Below, one piece after another: positions 27,627 through 36,429 of a stretch of 64,000 nt of DNA (the first letter of the stretch is position 1; the number at the start of each line of letters is the position of its first letter). The stretch is from NCBI GenBank assembly GCA_963817905.1, contig CAWFPS010000003.1:1905162-1969161 (forward strand), read 5' to 3'. The notes below the pieces were generated by a model that was not told the origin of the DNA, did not search any database, and saw nothing but the letters and a program-made list of their open reading frames with translations. Position numbers and translations under genes: made by a program. The DNA is from VRUE01 sp963817905. GTDB taxonomy: Bacteria > Actinomycetota > Thermoleophilia > Solirubrobacterales > 70-9.

Positions 27627-28580
27627 ATGTCCGACGTTACTGCGATACATAATCTGGTCGAAAAGCATGCTGAATTGCGGCAGGAAATTGCGAAGGTGAT
27701 CGTTGGCCAGGAAAAGGTGATCGAGCAAATTCTTTTGTCGATCTATACAGGGGGTCATTCCTTGTTGATAGGCGTCCCTGGGTTAGCAAAGACCTTAATG
27801 GTAAATACGATCGCCCAAACACTTGGTTTGGATTTTAAGCGAATTCAATTCACTCCTGATTTAATGCCAAGTGACATTTTAGGTAGTGAAGTTTTAGATC
27901 AAAACCGAAATTTCAAATTTATCAAGGGCCCTATTTTTGCAAATATCATCTTGGCCGATGAAATTAACCGCACCCCTCCCAAAACCCAAGCCGCCCTTTT
28001 GGAGGCCATGCAAGAACGCGCGGTCACGATTGCAGGTCAACAATACAAATTGGCGTTGCCGTATTTTGTCCTAGCTACGCAAAACCCTATCGAACAAGAA
28101 GGCACCTATCCTTTGCCAGAAGCGCAGCTAGACCGCTTTATGTTCGCGATCGAATTAAAATATCCTTCCATACAAGAGGAAATTCAGGTAGTAAAAGCAA
28201 CCACGTCCGATGAGAACGTTGACGTTGAAGCCCTTTTCAACGCCGCCGCCATATTAGAGGTACAGCATCTGGTACGTAGGGTCCCGGTACCCGAAAATGT
28301 ATTGGAATATGCTGTAAAACTGGTAAGCAGTACGCGTCCGGGAATCGCCTCGAATTCAGAGTATGTAAAACAATATGTTGATTGGGGCGCTGGCCCCCGC
28401 GCCTCGCAGAACTTAATTTTAGGGGCGAAGGCCCACGCCGCCATCCATGGAAAATTTTCCCCGGACATTGAAGATGTAAAAGCTGTAGCCTTCGGAATTT
28501 TAAGACATCGCATTATTAAAAATTATAAAGCCGAGGCCGAAGGTATCACTGAAGCGGATATCATCAAAAAACTTCTCTAA
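27627..28580 (+). CDS. MoxR-family AAA+ ATPase
   Basis: This 317-residue cytoplasmic ATPase has Walker A GVPGLAKT (about residues 49-56) and Walker B ILADEINRTPPKTQAALLEAM. It also has sensor 1 in LATQNPIEQEGTYPLPEAQLDR (read as two joined motifs). MoxR ATPases act as chaperones for metal insertion or assembly of membrane protein complexes, often with DUF58 and VWA proteins. Those partners are not encoded here. It follows the SurA-like gene by only 4 bp, so it shares the operon. Confidence 0.92.
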   Translation: MSDVTAIHNLVEKHAELRQEIAKVIVGQEKVIEQILLSIYTGGHSLLIGVPGLAKTLMVNTIAQTLGLDFKRIQFTPDLMPSDILGSEVLDQNRNFKFIKGPIFANIILADEINRTPPKTQAALLEAMQERAVTIAGQQYKLALPYFVLATQNPIEQEGTYPLPEAQLDRFMFAIELKYPSIQEEIQVVKATTSDENVDVEALFNAAAILEVQHLVRRVPVPENVLEYAVKLVSSTRPGIASNSEYVKQYVDWGAGPRASQNLILGAKAHAAIHGKFSPDIEDVKAVAFGILRHRIIKNYKAEAEGITEADIIKKLL

Positions 28581-28752
28581 CAGGGGATCTTTCAACGCGT
28601 CCCGATATTGTAATCCTAAAAACAACGCCTTTTTCGATGAGGGCCCCGAAGTACCAAATTGTCAAAATGATGGGAATCGGGGGAAAAATTTTATTTGCGA
28701 CATGTATTTTCTTAATTTCGTAGAATTGATTCAAACCTAAATACACTAAAGA

Positions 28753-31020
28753 ATGGCATTTGATATAGATATGATCCAAAACGTGTACGCTACGATGGCG
28801 GAACGTGTAAATAAGGCCCGCGAAATTGTTGGCAAGCCCTTGACGCTTTCTGAAAAAATATTGTATTCCCACTTATGGGACGGTATGCCAACCCAGGCCT
28901 TTACGCGCGGCAAGGATTATGTTGATTTCGCCCCGGATCGTATTGCGTGTCAGGATGCGACGGCACAAATGGCATTATTACAGTTTATGCAGGCCGGTAA
29001 AAGTAAAGTTGCAGTGCCTACAACCGTTCATTGTGATCATTTGATTCAAGCTAAAAGTGGCGCAGCGGCCGATTTAAGGTTAGCAAACAGCACGAGTAAG
29101 GAAGTATTCGACTTTTTAGAATCGGTATCGAATAAATACGGAATCGGTTTTTGGAAACCTGGAGCGGGCATTATCCATCAAGTAGTTCTTGAAAACTACG
29201 CATTTCCCGGGGGAATGATGATTGGGACCGATTCGCATACGGTAAATGCAGGTGGCTTAGGAATGGTCGCCATCGGGGTCGGTGGTGCCGATGCCGTGGA
29301 TGTAATGGCAGGAATGGCCTGGGAGTTGAAATTTCCCAAATTGATCGGGGTACGATTAACCGGGAAAATTTCGGGCTGGACCTCTGCGAAGGATGTTATT
29401 TTAAAGGTAGCCGGGGTCCTAACCGTAAAGGGAGGTACCGGGGCCATTATAGAATATTTTGGCGAAGGTGCTAAGAACTTGTCCTGCACAGGAAAAGGAA
29501 CGATTTGTAATATGGGGGCCGAAGTAGGTGCAACTACGTCTACTTTTGGCTATGATGCCTCGATGGAGCGCTATTTGAGGGCAACCGAAAGAAATGAGGT
29601 TGCCGATGCGGCCAATAAGGTCAAAGAGCATTTGACCGCTGATCCCGAAGTGTATGCCAATCCTGAGAATTATTTTGATGAATTGATCGAAATCGATTTA
29701 AATACATTAAGGCCACATTTGAACGGGCCCTTTACACCTGATTTAGCGACACCTGTTGGGGAGCTGGGACCGAAAGCCAAAGCCAATGGTTGGCCCATTC
29801 AAGTAGATTGGGGTTTGATAGGATCCTGTACCAATTCATCGTACGAAGACCTCACACGTGCTGCATCGATAGCACAGCAGGCCATTACCAAGCATATCAA
29901 ACCTAAATCAGACTTTGGAATTAATCCAGGTTCTGAACAAATTCGATTCACTGCTGAACGAGATGGTCTCCTTAAGATATTTGAGGATTTAGGGGCCACC
30001 GTATTCACGAATGCCTGTGGCCCATGTATTGGGCAGTGGGATAGGAGTGACCTAAAAGGAGAGGAAAAAAATACCATTGTACATTCTTTTAACCGTAACT
30101 TTTCAAAAAGAGCCGATGGCAATCCGAACACGCATGCATTTGTAGGGTCTCCTGAAATGGTTGCTGCCATTGCAATTTCTGGACGACTTGATTTTGATCC
30201 AATGAATGACACGTTGATCAATGAGGATGGGCAGGAAGTCAAATTAGATGAACCCTTGGGGATAGAATTGCCCCCAAAAGGTTTTGAAGTGGAAGATGCA
30301 GGTTTCTTGGCACCGAAAGCCGATGGTTCCAGCGTTGTCGTTAAAGTAAGTCCGACTTCCGAGCGATTGCAATTACTGGATCCCTTCTTGCCGATTACTC
30401 CTGCGCAAATGCAAGGGGTCAGATTATTGATCAAGGCATTTGGAAAATGTACTACTGACCATATTTCAATGGCAGGGCCATGGTTACGTTTTCGGGGACA
30501 TCTAGACAATATTGCAAATAATACTTTGATAGGTGCCGTCAATGCATTTAATAAAAAAACCAATTTTGTAAAGAATCAATTGACCGGTGAATATGGTGGG
30601 GTTCCTGATACCCAGCGCGCCTATAAGGCCGAGGGAATCAAATCGATCGTAGTAGGAGACCATAATTATGGAGAAGGTTCTTCGCGGGAGCATGCTGCTA
30701 TGCAGCCGAGACATTTAGGAGTCGCTGCGGTATTGGTCAAGTCGTTTGCCCGGATCCATGAGACCAACCTCAAAAAGCAAGGTATGTTGGCGTTGACTTT
30801 TGCCAATGAGGACGATTATGATCGCATTCAAGAGGACGATACCTTTAATTTTGTCGATATAGCCGACTTTTCACCGGGTAATCCTTTGACGCTCGAAATT
30901 GTACATGCCGATGGGAAAAAGGAAAAAATAATGGTAAATCATACGTATAATGCGTCGCAGATCGGCTGGTACAAGGAAGGGTCAGCGCTGAACGTCATAA
31001 AAAGGGAAAACGCAGCATAA
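28753..31020 (+). CDS. acn: Aconitate hydratase (mitochondrial type)
   Basis: Aconitase interconverts citrate and isocitrate in the TCA cycle. The 755-residue protein resembles the eukaryotic mitochondrial form rather than the enterobacterial AcnA or AcnB. Iron-sulfur ligands are in SCTNSSYEDL and TNACGPCIGQWDR (two Cys). Substrate-binding motifs include GTDSHTVNAGGLG and GDHNYGEGSSREHAA in the swivelling C-terminal domain. It is a single gene with its own terminator. The upstream spacer (28581-28752) holds no other gene. Confidence 0.97.
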   Translation: MAFDIDMIQNVYATMAERVNKAREIVGKPLTLSEKILYSHLWDGMPTQAFTRGKDYVDFAPDRIACQDATAQMALLQFMQAGKSKVAVPTTVHCDHLIQAKSGAAADLRLANSTSKEVFDFLESVSNKYGIGFWKPGAGIIHQVVLENYAFPGGMMIGTDSHTVNAGGLGMVAIGVGGADAVDVMAGMAWELKFPKLIGVRLTGKISGWTSAKDVILKVAGVLTVKGGTGAIIEYFGEGAKNLSCTGKGTICNMGAEVGATTSTFGYDASMERYLRATERNEVADAANKVKEHLTADPEVYANPENYFDELIEIDLNTLRPHLNGPFTPDLATPVGELGPKAKANGWPIQVDWGLIGSCTNSSYEDLTRAASIAQQAITKHIKPKSDFGINPGSEQIRFTAERDGLLKIFEDLGATVFTNACGPCIGQWDRSDLKGEEKNTIVHSFNRNFSKRADGNPNTHAFVGSPEMVAAIAISGRLDFDPMNDTLINEDGQEVKLDEPLGIELPPKGFEVEDAGFLAPKADGSSVVVKVSPTSERLQLLDPFLPITPAQMQGVRLLIKAFGKCTTDHISMAGPWLRFRGHLDNIANNTLIGAVNAFNKKTNFVKNQLTGEYGGVPDTQRAYKAEGIKSIVVGDHNYGEGSSREHAAMQPRHLGVAAVLVKSFARIHETNLKKQGMLALTFANEDDYDRIQEDDTFNFVDIADFSPGNPLTLEIVHADGKKEKIMVNHTYNASQIGWYKEGSALNVIKRENAA

Positions 31021-31046
31021 TAATACTATAATTGGCATTGGTTCCT

Positions 31047-31076
31047 AAAAACTCCCGATAATCATTGGGGGTTTTT
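31047..31076 (+). terminator. Terminator downstream of aconitase
   Basis: A hairpin formed by AAAAACTCCC and GGGGGTTTTT (one mismatch, 10-base loop) ends in a T-run 26 bp after the aconitase stop. Confidence 0.8.
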
Positions 31077-31098
31077 AATTTGTTTAAACTCCCTAAAA

Positions 31099-31665
31099 AT
31101 GAAGATCACAAAAAAAACGGCCTTTAATCTTCTCATTTTTGCTTTTGTGCTTTCTTTTTTTGTAACCCCATTGGGAACTTACGGGAAGGTATGGTTAAAT
31201 AGGATATTTGCAACGGCACCAAGTATTATCGCGATTGAAAATCGTGGAAAGATCCTAGATTATGATTGGCGTCTTAAAGATCAGGATTGGAACCTAATAA
31301 ACTTTAAGAGATCAACGGGCAAGGTTGTCTTTATCAATTTTTGGGCTTCATGGCATGTACCATCGGAAGCCCAATTACATGACATTCAGTATCTATATGA
31401 AGCCTATAAGGATGATGTCGATTTTTATATAATTACCAATGAAGAAAAGGCGCCCGTCGAAAAATTCATGTCACATAATCACAAATTTACTTTTCCAATA
31501 ACATACCGCATTACTGATGAACCTAGTCCATTAGCTATTTTAGACCCACCTGGCGTCTATATTTTGGATAAGCATGGCTATATCGTCGTACATCAAACAG
31601 CGATTTCCGATTGGGATAATGCCAAGGTCACCCGCCTTTTGGATGCGCTTATTGCAGAAAAATGA
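31099..31665 (+). CDS. Thioredoxin-fold protein with degenerate active site
   Basis: This 188-residue membrane-anchored protein has a hydrophobic N terminus (residues 9-27) and a TlpA-like thioredoxin fold. The usual WCxxC active site is replaced by WASWHVPSE, so both Cys are lost (His86 and Ser89 stand in their places). The rest of the fold is intact, for example VVFINFWAS and a PGVYILDKHG strand preceded by the cis-proline position. It overlaps the next gene by 4 bp, and the two proteins share layout and length, so it is a paralogue that has lost redox activity. It may act as a binding partner of the active copy. Confidence 0.8.
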   Translation: MKITKKTAFNLLIFAFVLSFFVTPLGTYGKVWLNRIFATAPSIIAIENRGKILDYDWRLKDQDWNLINFKRSTGKVVFINFWASWHVPSEAQLHDIQYLYEAYKDDVDFYIITNEEKAPVEKFMSHNHKFTFPITYRITDEPSPLAILDPPGVYILDKHGYIVVHQTAISDWDNAKVTRLLDALIAEK

Positions 31666-32219
31666 AATTTTTAAGAAAACACCTTTACACCGTCCTGCTT
31701 ATAGGAGCCATGGGAATTTTGCTGATTCTCACCCCGATCGGCGCACGTATCAAAAGCCGACTTTCTGGCATTTTAACTGAATATAGAGTAGCTAATAATC
31801 AAGGAGAACAACTTTCCTTGGAGGAATATAACTGGAAACTGATCGATCGTCAAGGGAGGCCATTTGATTTTAGCACGTTAAAAGATGAAGTAGTACTTAT
31901 CAATTTTTGGGCTACGTGGTGTCAACCTTGTGTTCAGGAAATGCCAAGCTTGGAGAAACTATATCGGGCATATGGTAACAAGATAAAATTCGTATTCGTA
32001 GCCCAGGATGAGAAAATCAAAGTAGATGCCTATATGGCAAAAAAAGCATATGATTTTCCTGTATATTATTCCACATCGAAAAAACCCGGGTTATTCATCT
32101 CAAAGTCGATTCCAACCACGTACATTCTAGATAAAAATGGACAAATAATACTTGCAAAGACAGGTGCTAATGATTGGTATGATCAAGCAACAAGAACCTT
32201 ATTAGATAGGCTTTTGTAA
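31662..32219 (+). CDS. TlpA-family thiol-disulfide oxidoreductase
   Basis: This 185-residue membrane-tethered thioredoxin-like protein has an N-terminal helix (residues 9-27) and an active site FWATWCQPCVQEMP (Cys87 and Cys90). The cis-proline strand reads SIPTTYILDKNG. Proteins of this type reduce or rearrange disulfides outside the inner membrane, often for cytochrome c maturation. The substrate cannot be inferred. It is translated right after its redox-inactive paralogue (start overlaps its stop) and converges on the carotenoid operon. Confidence 0.88.
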   Translation: MKFLRKHLYTVLLIGAMGILLILTPIGARIKSRLSGILTEYRVANNQGEQLSLEEYNWKLIDRQGRPFDFSTLKDEVVLINFWATWCQPCVQEMPSLEKLYRAYGNKIKFVFVAQDEKIKVDAYMAKKAYDFPVYYSTSKKPGLFISKSIPTTYILDKNGQIILAKTGANDWYDQATRTLLDRLL

Positions 32220-32231
32220 GCAAGTATTGGG

Positions 32232-32678
32232 CTATTTTTGAAAGTATTTGAAAGGTACGAAAAGCATCCCAAAACATTCGCCGTCGCCCTTATCCAAATG
32301 TTTATGATGCATTTTATGCGCCCTTCGCACACCCCGTGCGTACCAATTGTTCGCATTGCGAAATAACTTAAAACGCTGATGAATAAAGATATCGTGCACT
32401 AGGAAATAGGCTGCCCCATAGGCCATGATTCCCAAACCAATGGGCCATCCATACCAAAAACCTTCAGCGCCCATATAGAAGAAGGTCATACTTACAACTG
32501 CATAAAAAATGAAAAAGGCATCATTGCGTTCGAACCAGGAATCGTGATCCTTTTTATGGTGGTCACGATGCAGACTCCACAAAAAACCATGCATGATGAA
32601 TTTATGTGTAAACCAAGCCATAAATTCCATGAATGAAAATGTTCCTAGAAATAGCAATAGCCAAATGAGTGTCTTCAT
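32232..32678 (-). CDS. crtZ: Beta-carotene hydroxylase
   Basis: This 148-residue di-iron membrane hydroxylase adds 3-OH groups to beta-carotene, giving zeaxanthin. The histidine clusters HKFIMH, HRDHH, HDIFIH and HKMHH are all present in order between helices, as in the CrtZ family. It starts one base after the crtB stop codon, so it is in the same operon. It is the last step of the carotenoid set here. The cyclase that supplies its substrate is not encoded in the window. Confidence 0.93.
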   Translation of the reverse strand: MKTLIWLLLFLGTFSFMEFMAWFTHKFIMHGFLWSLHRDHHKKDHDSWFERNDAFFIFYAVVSMTFFYMGAEGFWYGWPIGLGIMAYGAAYFLVHDIFIHQRFKLFRNANNWYARGVRRAHKMHHKHLDKGDGECFGMLFVPFKYFQK

Positions 32679-32679
32679 G

Positions 32680-33519
32680 TCATACCAAATTTAGTTTGTA
32701 GGTCATATAAGAGCTGGCCAAGAGACTGAATTTTTGATAATTGGGTACACGAATACGTGCCGACTTAATTTCCCTAGAGGGGGTATTCTGTAACTTTTTC
32801 AACAATTTATAATAGTATTTGTAGGCTGTAAAAACCCCAAATTTAGCTTCCCTCGGCAATTTTAGGATGCCTCGAAGGCCGTCTTGAAAATCGGCCTTTA
32901 TTTCGTTGATAATTCGATTTTTCGAATCTTCGTCCAAGTCGAGAAGATTTGCATTGGGAAAATAGGTCCTATTTAAGTCTTCAAAATCCATTTTTAAGTC
33001 CCTCAGAAAATTTACTTTTTGAAACGCAGATCCCAAAGCCATTGCTGAGTCCTTTAAATTTTCGTATTTCGCGGCATCTCCCTTGACAAAGACTTTTAAG
33101 CACATTAGACCGACGACATCTGCCGATCCGTAGATATAATCCCGATATTCCTTCTCGGTAGTATAGGTCATTTTGCTAAGGTCCATGCGCATGCTTTTCA
33201 TAAAAGCCGTAACCAAATCACTTGACAGCTCATATTTGTGAAACGTATGCTGGAAGGAGTTTAAAATAGGGTTTACACTGATTTTAGCCTGCAAAGCACG
33301 ATTGAGCTGCGCTTCAAAATCGTTAAAAAGCCGTTCTTGTTCATATCCTTTGAAAGAGTCTACTATTTCGTCGGCTAGGCGCACAAATCCGTAGATATTA
33401 TAGATGTCACTTCGAATAGACGAATGAAGCATTTTGGTTGCCAAGGCGAAGGAGGTACTATAAGCCCGAGTAACAAGTTTGCTGCAGTCGTAGGAAACGG
33501 TATCAAAAATAGCTTTCAT
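32680..33519 (-). CDS. crtB: Phytoene synthase
   Basis: This 279-residue enzyme condenses two geranylgeranyl diphosphates to phytoene. The two aspartate-rich motifs are visible: RLADEIVDSF and the later NFLRDLKMDFEDLNRTYFP. The start of the fold reads TRAYSTSFALATKML. Length is normal for bacterial CrtB. It lies 9 bp after crtI and directly before crtZ on the same strand, giving one operon crtI-crtB-crtZ. Confidence 0.95.
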   Translation of the reverse strand: MKAIFDTVSYDCSKLVTRAYSTSFALATKMLHSSIRSDIYNIYGFVRLADEIVDSFKGYEQERLFNDFEAQLNRALQAKISVNPILNSFQHTFHKYELSSDLVTAFMKSMRMDLSKMTYTTEKEYRDYIYGSADVVGLMCLKVFVKGDAAKYENLKDSAMALGSAFQKVNFLRDLKMDFEDLNRTYFPNANLLDLDEDSKNRIINEIKADFQDGLRGILKLPREAKFGVFTAYKYYYKLLKKLQNTPSREIKSARIRVPNYQKFSLLASSYMTYKLNLV

Positions 33520-33528
33520 ACATTCAAT

Positions 33529-34986
33529 TCAATTATATTTTGCAATAAGTTCGGAAACGAGTTTACCGGAAATCAAAGAGGGGGGCACCCCAGGTCCTGG
33601 TACGGTAAGTTGGCCGGTAAAATAAAGGCTTTTCACTTTTTTACTTTTCAATTTCGGCCGCATAAATGCCGTTTGTTTGAGGGTGTTTGCCATGCCATAG
33701 GCATTGCCTTTATAGGCGTTATACTGTTCGACGAAGTCTTTCAGGCAAAAAGTTTCCCGAAACATGATATGCGTTGTTACCTTTTGTAAGGTGTTTTTTT
33801 CAAAACGGGCCATGATAAGGTCAAAATAGGTATTTCTAAGTTCTGGCGTATCCTCCAGTCCAGGCGCCAAGGGCACTAGAAAAAAACCGGTTTCACATCC
33901 TTGAGGTGCCATATCCCCATCAGTTACTGAAGGAAAGTTGGCATAAAAAAGTGGGTCCTGCGGCCATTGTGGATCATCGTAGATTTCCTTGGCGTGTTGC
34001 TCAAAATCAGTATCAAAAAAAAGATTATGATGCTCAATATTTTGCAGTTTTTTGTCGAATCCTACATAAAAAAGCAGGGAAGAAGGGGCAAAGACTTTAT
34101 GTTCCCAATACGACTCGGAGTATTGCCGATGCACGGCGTCGAGCAACGTTTCCGAATGGTGATAATCGGCACCGCTTACTACGATATCAGCATCAAAAGG
34201 GTTGCCATTCGTCGTAATTCCGATGGTGCAATTATTTTTAACCCGTATTTTTTCAACAGGGGCATTTGTACAGATCTTTACTCCCATTTCTTGGGCTAAA
34301 GTAGCCATACCACTAATAATCTCATACATACCACCTTTAGGATGCCAGGTACCCAAGCCGAAATCGGCAAAGTTCATGAAGCTATAGAAGGCAGGAGTTT
34401 TACTGGGCTTAGCACCGAGAAATAGCACTGGAAACTCTAAAGTAGCTATCAATTTCGGATTCTTGAATCTTTTCCTGACTTCGCTACGGATCGTTTTGAA
34501 AAACTGGTCTACCTTAAAGATCGTTTCCTTGGTAACTAATTCAAAAGGTGAAATTCCTGGCCTAAGGACGACCTTATTTATGGCGATATCATAATTTTCC
34601 TGTGCTCTTGAAATAAATTCGATCAAATGTTCGGAACTTCCTTTTTCAATACGTTCAAACTCCTTACAGATCTTTTCCATAGAATCACCTATGGTAATAC
34701 AATCGTTTGCAAAGAAAATCTTGTATGCCGGATCAAGTTTGTCAAGCCGATAATAGTCTGAGGTGTTTTTGCCAAAATCGGCGAAAAACGCGTCGAAGAT
34801 GTCGGGCATCCAATACCAACTAGGCCCCATATCAAATGTAAATCCATCACGGACCAATCGTCGGGCCCGCCCACCAATGGTTTCATTTTTTTCGAAAATG
34901 GTTACCCCATACCCCAATTTTGATAGGTAGCATGCCGCGGACAGTGATGAAAAACCGGATCCGATAATTGCTACTTTTTTTTGCAT
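33529..34986 (-). CDS. crtI: Phytoene desaturase
   Basis: This 485-residue FAD enzyme desaturates phytoene to lycopene. The N-terminal dinucleotide fold reads VAIIGSGFSSLSAACYLSK, followed by ETIGGRARR. The C-terminal CrtI signature is YFTGQLTVPGPGVPPSLISG. Length and motifs fit CrtI closely. It is the first gene of the carotenoid operon, about 30 bp from the MerR-type regulator gene upstream on the same strand, which may control it. Confidence 0.96.
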   Translation of the reverse strand: MQKKVAIIGSGFSSLSAACYLSKLGYGVTIFEKNETIGGRARRLVRDGFTFDMGPSWYWMPDIFDAFFADFGKNTSDYYRLDKLDPAYKIFFANDCITIGDSMEKICKEFERIEKGSSEHLIEFISRAQENYDIAINKVVLRPGISPFELVTKETIFKVDQFFKTIRSEVRKRFKNPKLIATLEFPVLFLGAKPSKTPAFYSFMNFADFGLGTWHPKGGMYEIISGMATLAQEMGVKICTNAPVEKIRVKNNCTIGITTNGNPFDADIVVSGADYHHSETLLDAVHRQYSESYWEHKVFAPSSLLFYVGFDKKLQNIEHHNLFFDTDFEQHAKEIYDDPQWPQDPLFYANFPSVTDGDMAPQGCETGFFLVPLAPGLEDTPELRNTYFDLIMARFEKNTLQKVTTHIMFRETFCLKDFVEQYNAYKGNAYGMANTLKQTAFMRPKLKSKKVKSLYFTGQLTVPGPGVPPSLISGKLVSELIAKYN

Positions 34987-35016
34987 CCTATTGATATAAA
35001 TAGATAGGTAATCTAA

Positions 35017-35919
35017 TTAGATTTCTTTCGTTATCTCGGGAATTGAGGTAAAAGTACGTACGAACTCTGGCTGGTGTTTCATATCCAAATATTGGGTCTG
35101 TTGCCCTAAAAGCCATAATTGGGCGTGTGGGTTTTCTTGAAGTACGATTTCCTTAAAATCCTGCAGGTATTTGTTGATTTTCTCTTTGGTGGGAACCACC
35201 GTAAAATAAGATACAAAATGAACATTATTAAAATACTTCATCAGTACCCTAAGATTTTCTAAAGGTACTGTCTGCCCTAAATAAATCGATTTGTACCCAC
35301 TGCGGACGATTTCATAGTTGATATAGAGCAATCCGATTTCATGAATTTCATTCTCCGGGAGATACGGAACGAATACCTTATCTTTTTTCGTGGGTTCGTT
35401 TTGTTGCAATTTCTCGGTGTTTATCAGTATTTTTTGCTTAATCAAATTGGTGATGAAATGCTCGTTTACCGGGGTTATCGAATCGGTCTGCCAAAGCAGT
35501 CCCATTTCGTTTAGAAGGGGAATGAAAATTTCAAAAAAAATATCATGAAACGAATTGCCCGCAAGCAACTCATCATATGTTTTGAAAAATAAAGTCTGAT
35601 CAAAATTCATCATGGCCATTTTAAAGGCGTTGATCGCTTGACTTTTAGAACTATTTTTAGTGGCCAGGTTGCGAACGATTACCGGAATTTCATTGTCCGC
35701 GAGTTTGGCTATTTTCGAAATTTTGTACCCATTATGATACAACATCGTAATGTTCAATAGTTTCTGAAGACTGGCGAGACTGTAAGTTCTAATGTTAGTG
35801 TCGGTCCTGTCTGGGGATAATAAATTGTAACGCTTTTCCCAAATACGAATGGTATGTGCCTTTATTCCCGAAAGATTTTCCAAATCCTTGATGCTGAATA
35901 ATTTTTTTACATTGTTCAT
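35017..35919 (-). CDS. MerR-family regulator with B12-binding domain (CarH/LitR-like)
   Basis: This regulator of about 300 residues has an N-terminal MerR winged helix (FSIKDLENLSGIKAHTIRIW then EKRYNLLSP). A helical middle is followed by a B12-binding-like domain (from about residue 190). That domain shows PENEIHEIGLLY, where ExHxxG stands in place of the usual DxHxxG lower-ligand motif. Related proteins hold adenosylcobalamin in the dark and release DNA on illumination, turning on carotenoid and photolyase genes. Its place just upstream of crtI fits that role. I chose the ATG at 35919, since the longer frame adds only a short unlikely leader. Whether it binds B12 is inferred. Confidence 0.85.
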   Translation of the reverse strand: MNNVKKLFSIKDLENLSGIKAHTIRIWEKRYNLLSPDRTDTNIRTYSLASLQKLLNITMLYHNGYKISKIAKLADNEIPVIVRNLATKNSSKSQAINAFKMAMMNFDQTLFFKTYDELLAGNSFHDIFFEIFIPLLNEMGLLWQTDSITPVNEHFITNLIKQKILINTEKLQQNEPTKKDKVFVPYLPENEIHEIGLLYINYEIVRSGYKSIYLGQTVPLENLRVLMKYFNNVHFVSYFTVVPTKEKINKYLQDFKEIVLQENPHAQLWLLGQQTQYLDMKHQPEFVRTFTSIPEITKEI

Positions 35920-35923
35920 AATA

Positions 35924-35948
35924 TAAACAAAAACTTTAAACAAAACTA
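35924..35948 (-). promoter_or_regulatory. Candidate merR promoter with direct repeats
   Basis: On the minus strand TAGTTTTG (35941-35948) matches TAnnTTTG and lies 22 bp before the regulator ATG. It overlaps a direct repeat of about 9 bases, TTTTGTTTA, with 13-bp spacing (35924-35935 and 35937-35947 on the plus strand). This is a plausible operator for autoregulation of the crt region. Confidence 0.4.
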
Positions 35949-36217
35949 CGATTTTAATAGATAGGATGGTCGGTGTTGTTCTTAAAAATTAGTCAAAAAT
36001 CAAATACGTATATGAGAAACTCGAAGATACCATGGCGTATGGGCTGATTTTAGAATCGACTAGAAGTAAAACGGGAATTTTTTGAATAGGAGTATTAAAA
36101 AACGTTCGGGATACAACACACCCGTTGTTTAAGATGGCCAGTGCCTGATCTTGTTTGATTCTATGCACCTCAGGGATCAAAAGCAGTTGAACTACCTGAC
36201 TTTATAGCTATTTATAG

Positions 36218-36301
36218 TGCCCACGACTAGATTCGAACTAGCACGTCCTTGCGAACACCACCCCCTCAAGGTGGCGTGTCTACCAATTTCACCACGTGGG
36301 C
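36218..36301 (-). tRNA. tRNA-Leu (anticodon GAG)
   Basis: The minus-strand sequence folds as an 84-nt class II tRNA. The acceptor stem GCCCACG pairs with CGTGGGC. The D arm contains AATTGGTAGAC. The anticodon stem CCACC/GGTGG encloses TTGAGGG with anticodon GAG. A long variable arm (TGTTCGCAAGGACG) and the T loop TTCGAAT follow. The discriminator is A, and no CCA end is encoded. Confidence 0.95.
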
Positions 36302-36429
36302 TCTTTTTCAAATGGATGGCAAATATAGCAAAGAAATATTTTTGATATCCTATTCCTTGGCTCAATTCTGTGCATGCTTCAACTATTTTAATGGCTACCC
36401 GCGCCGAGATCTATAACAATCAACCCATC

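Noticed and set aside
35989..36180. Open frame of 63 residues between the regulator and tRNA-Leu
   Set aside because: TTG start, no family resemblance and no ribosome-binding context. It may be a remnant but cannot be supported.
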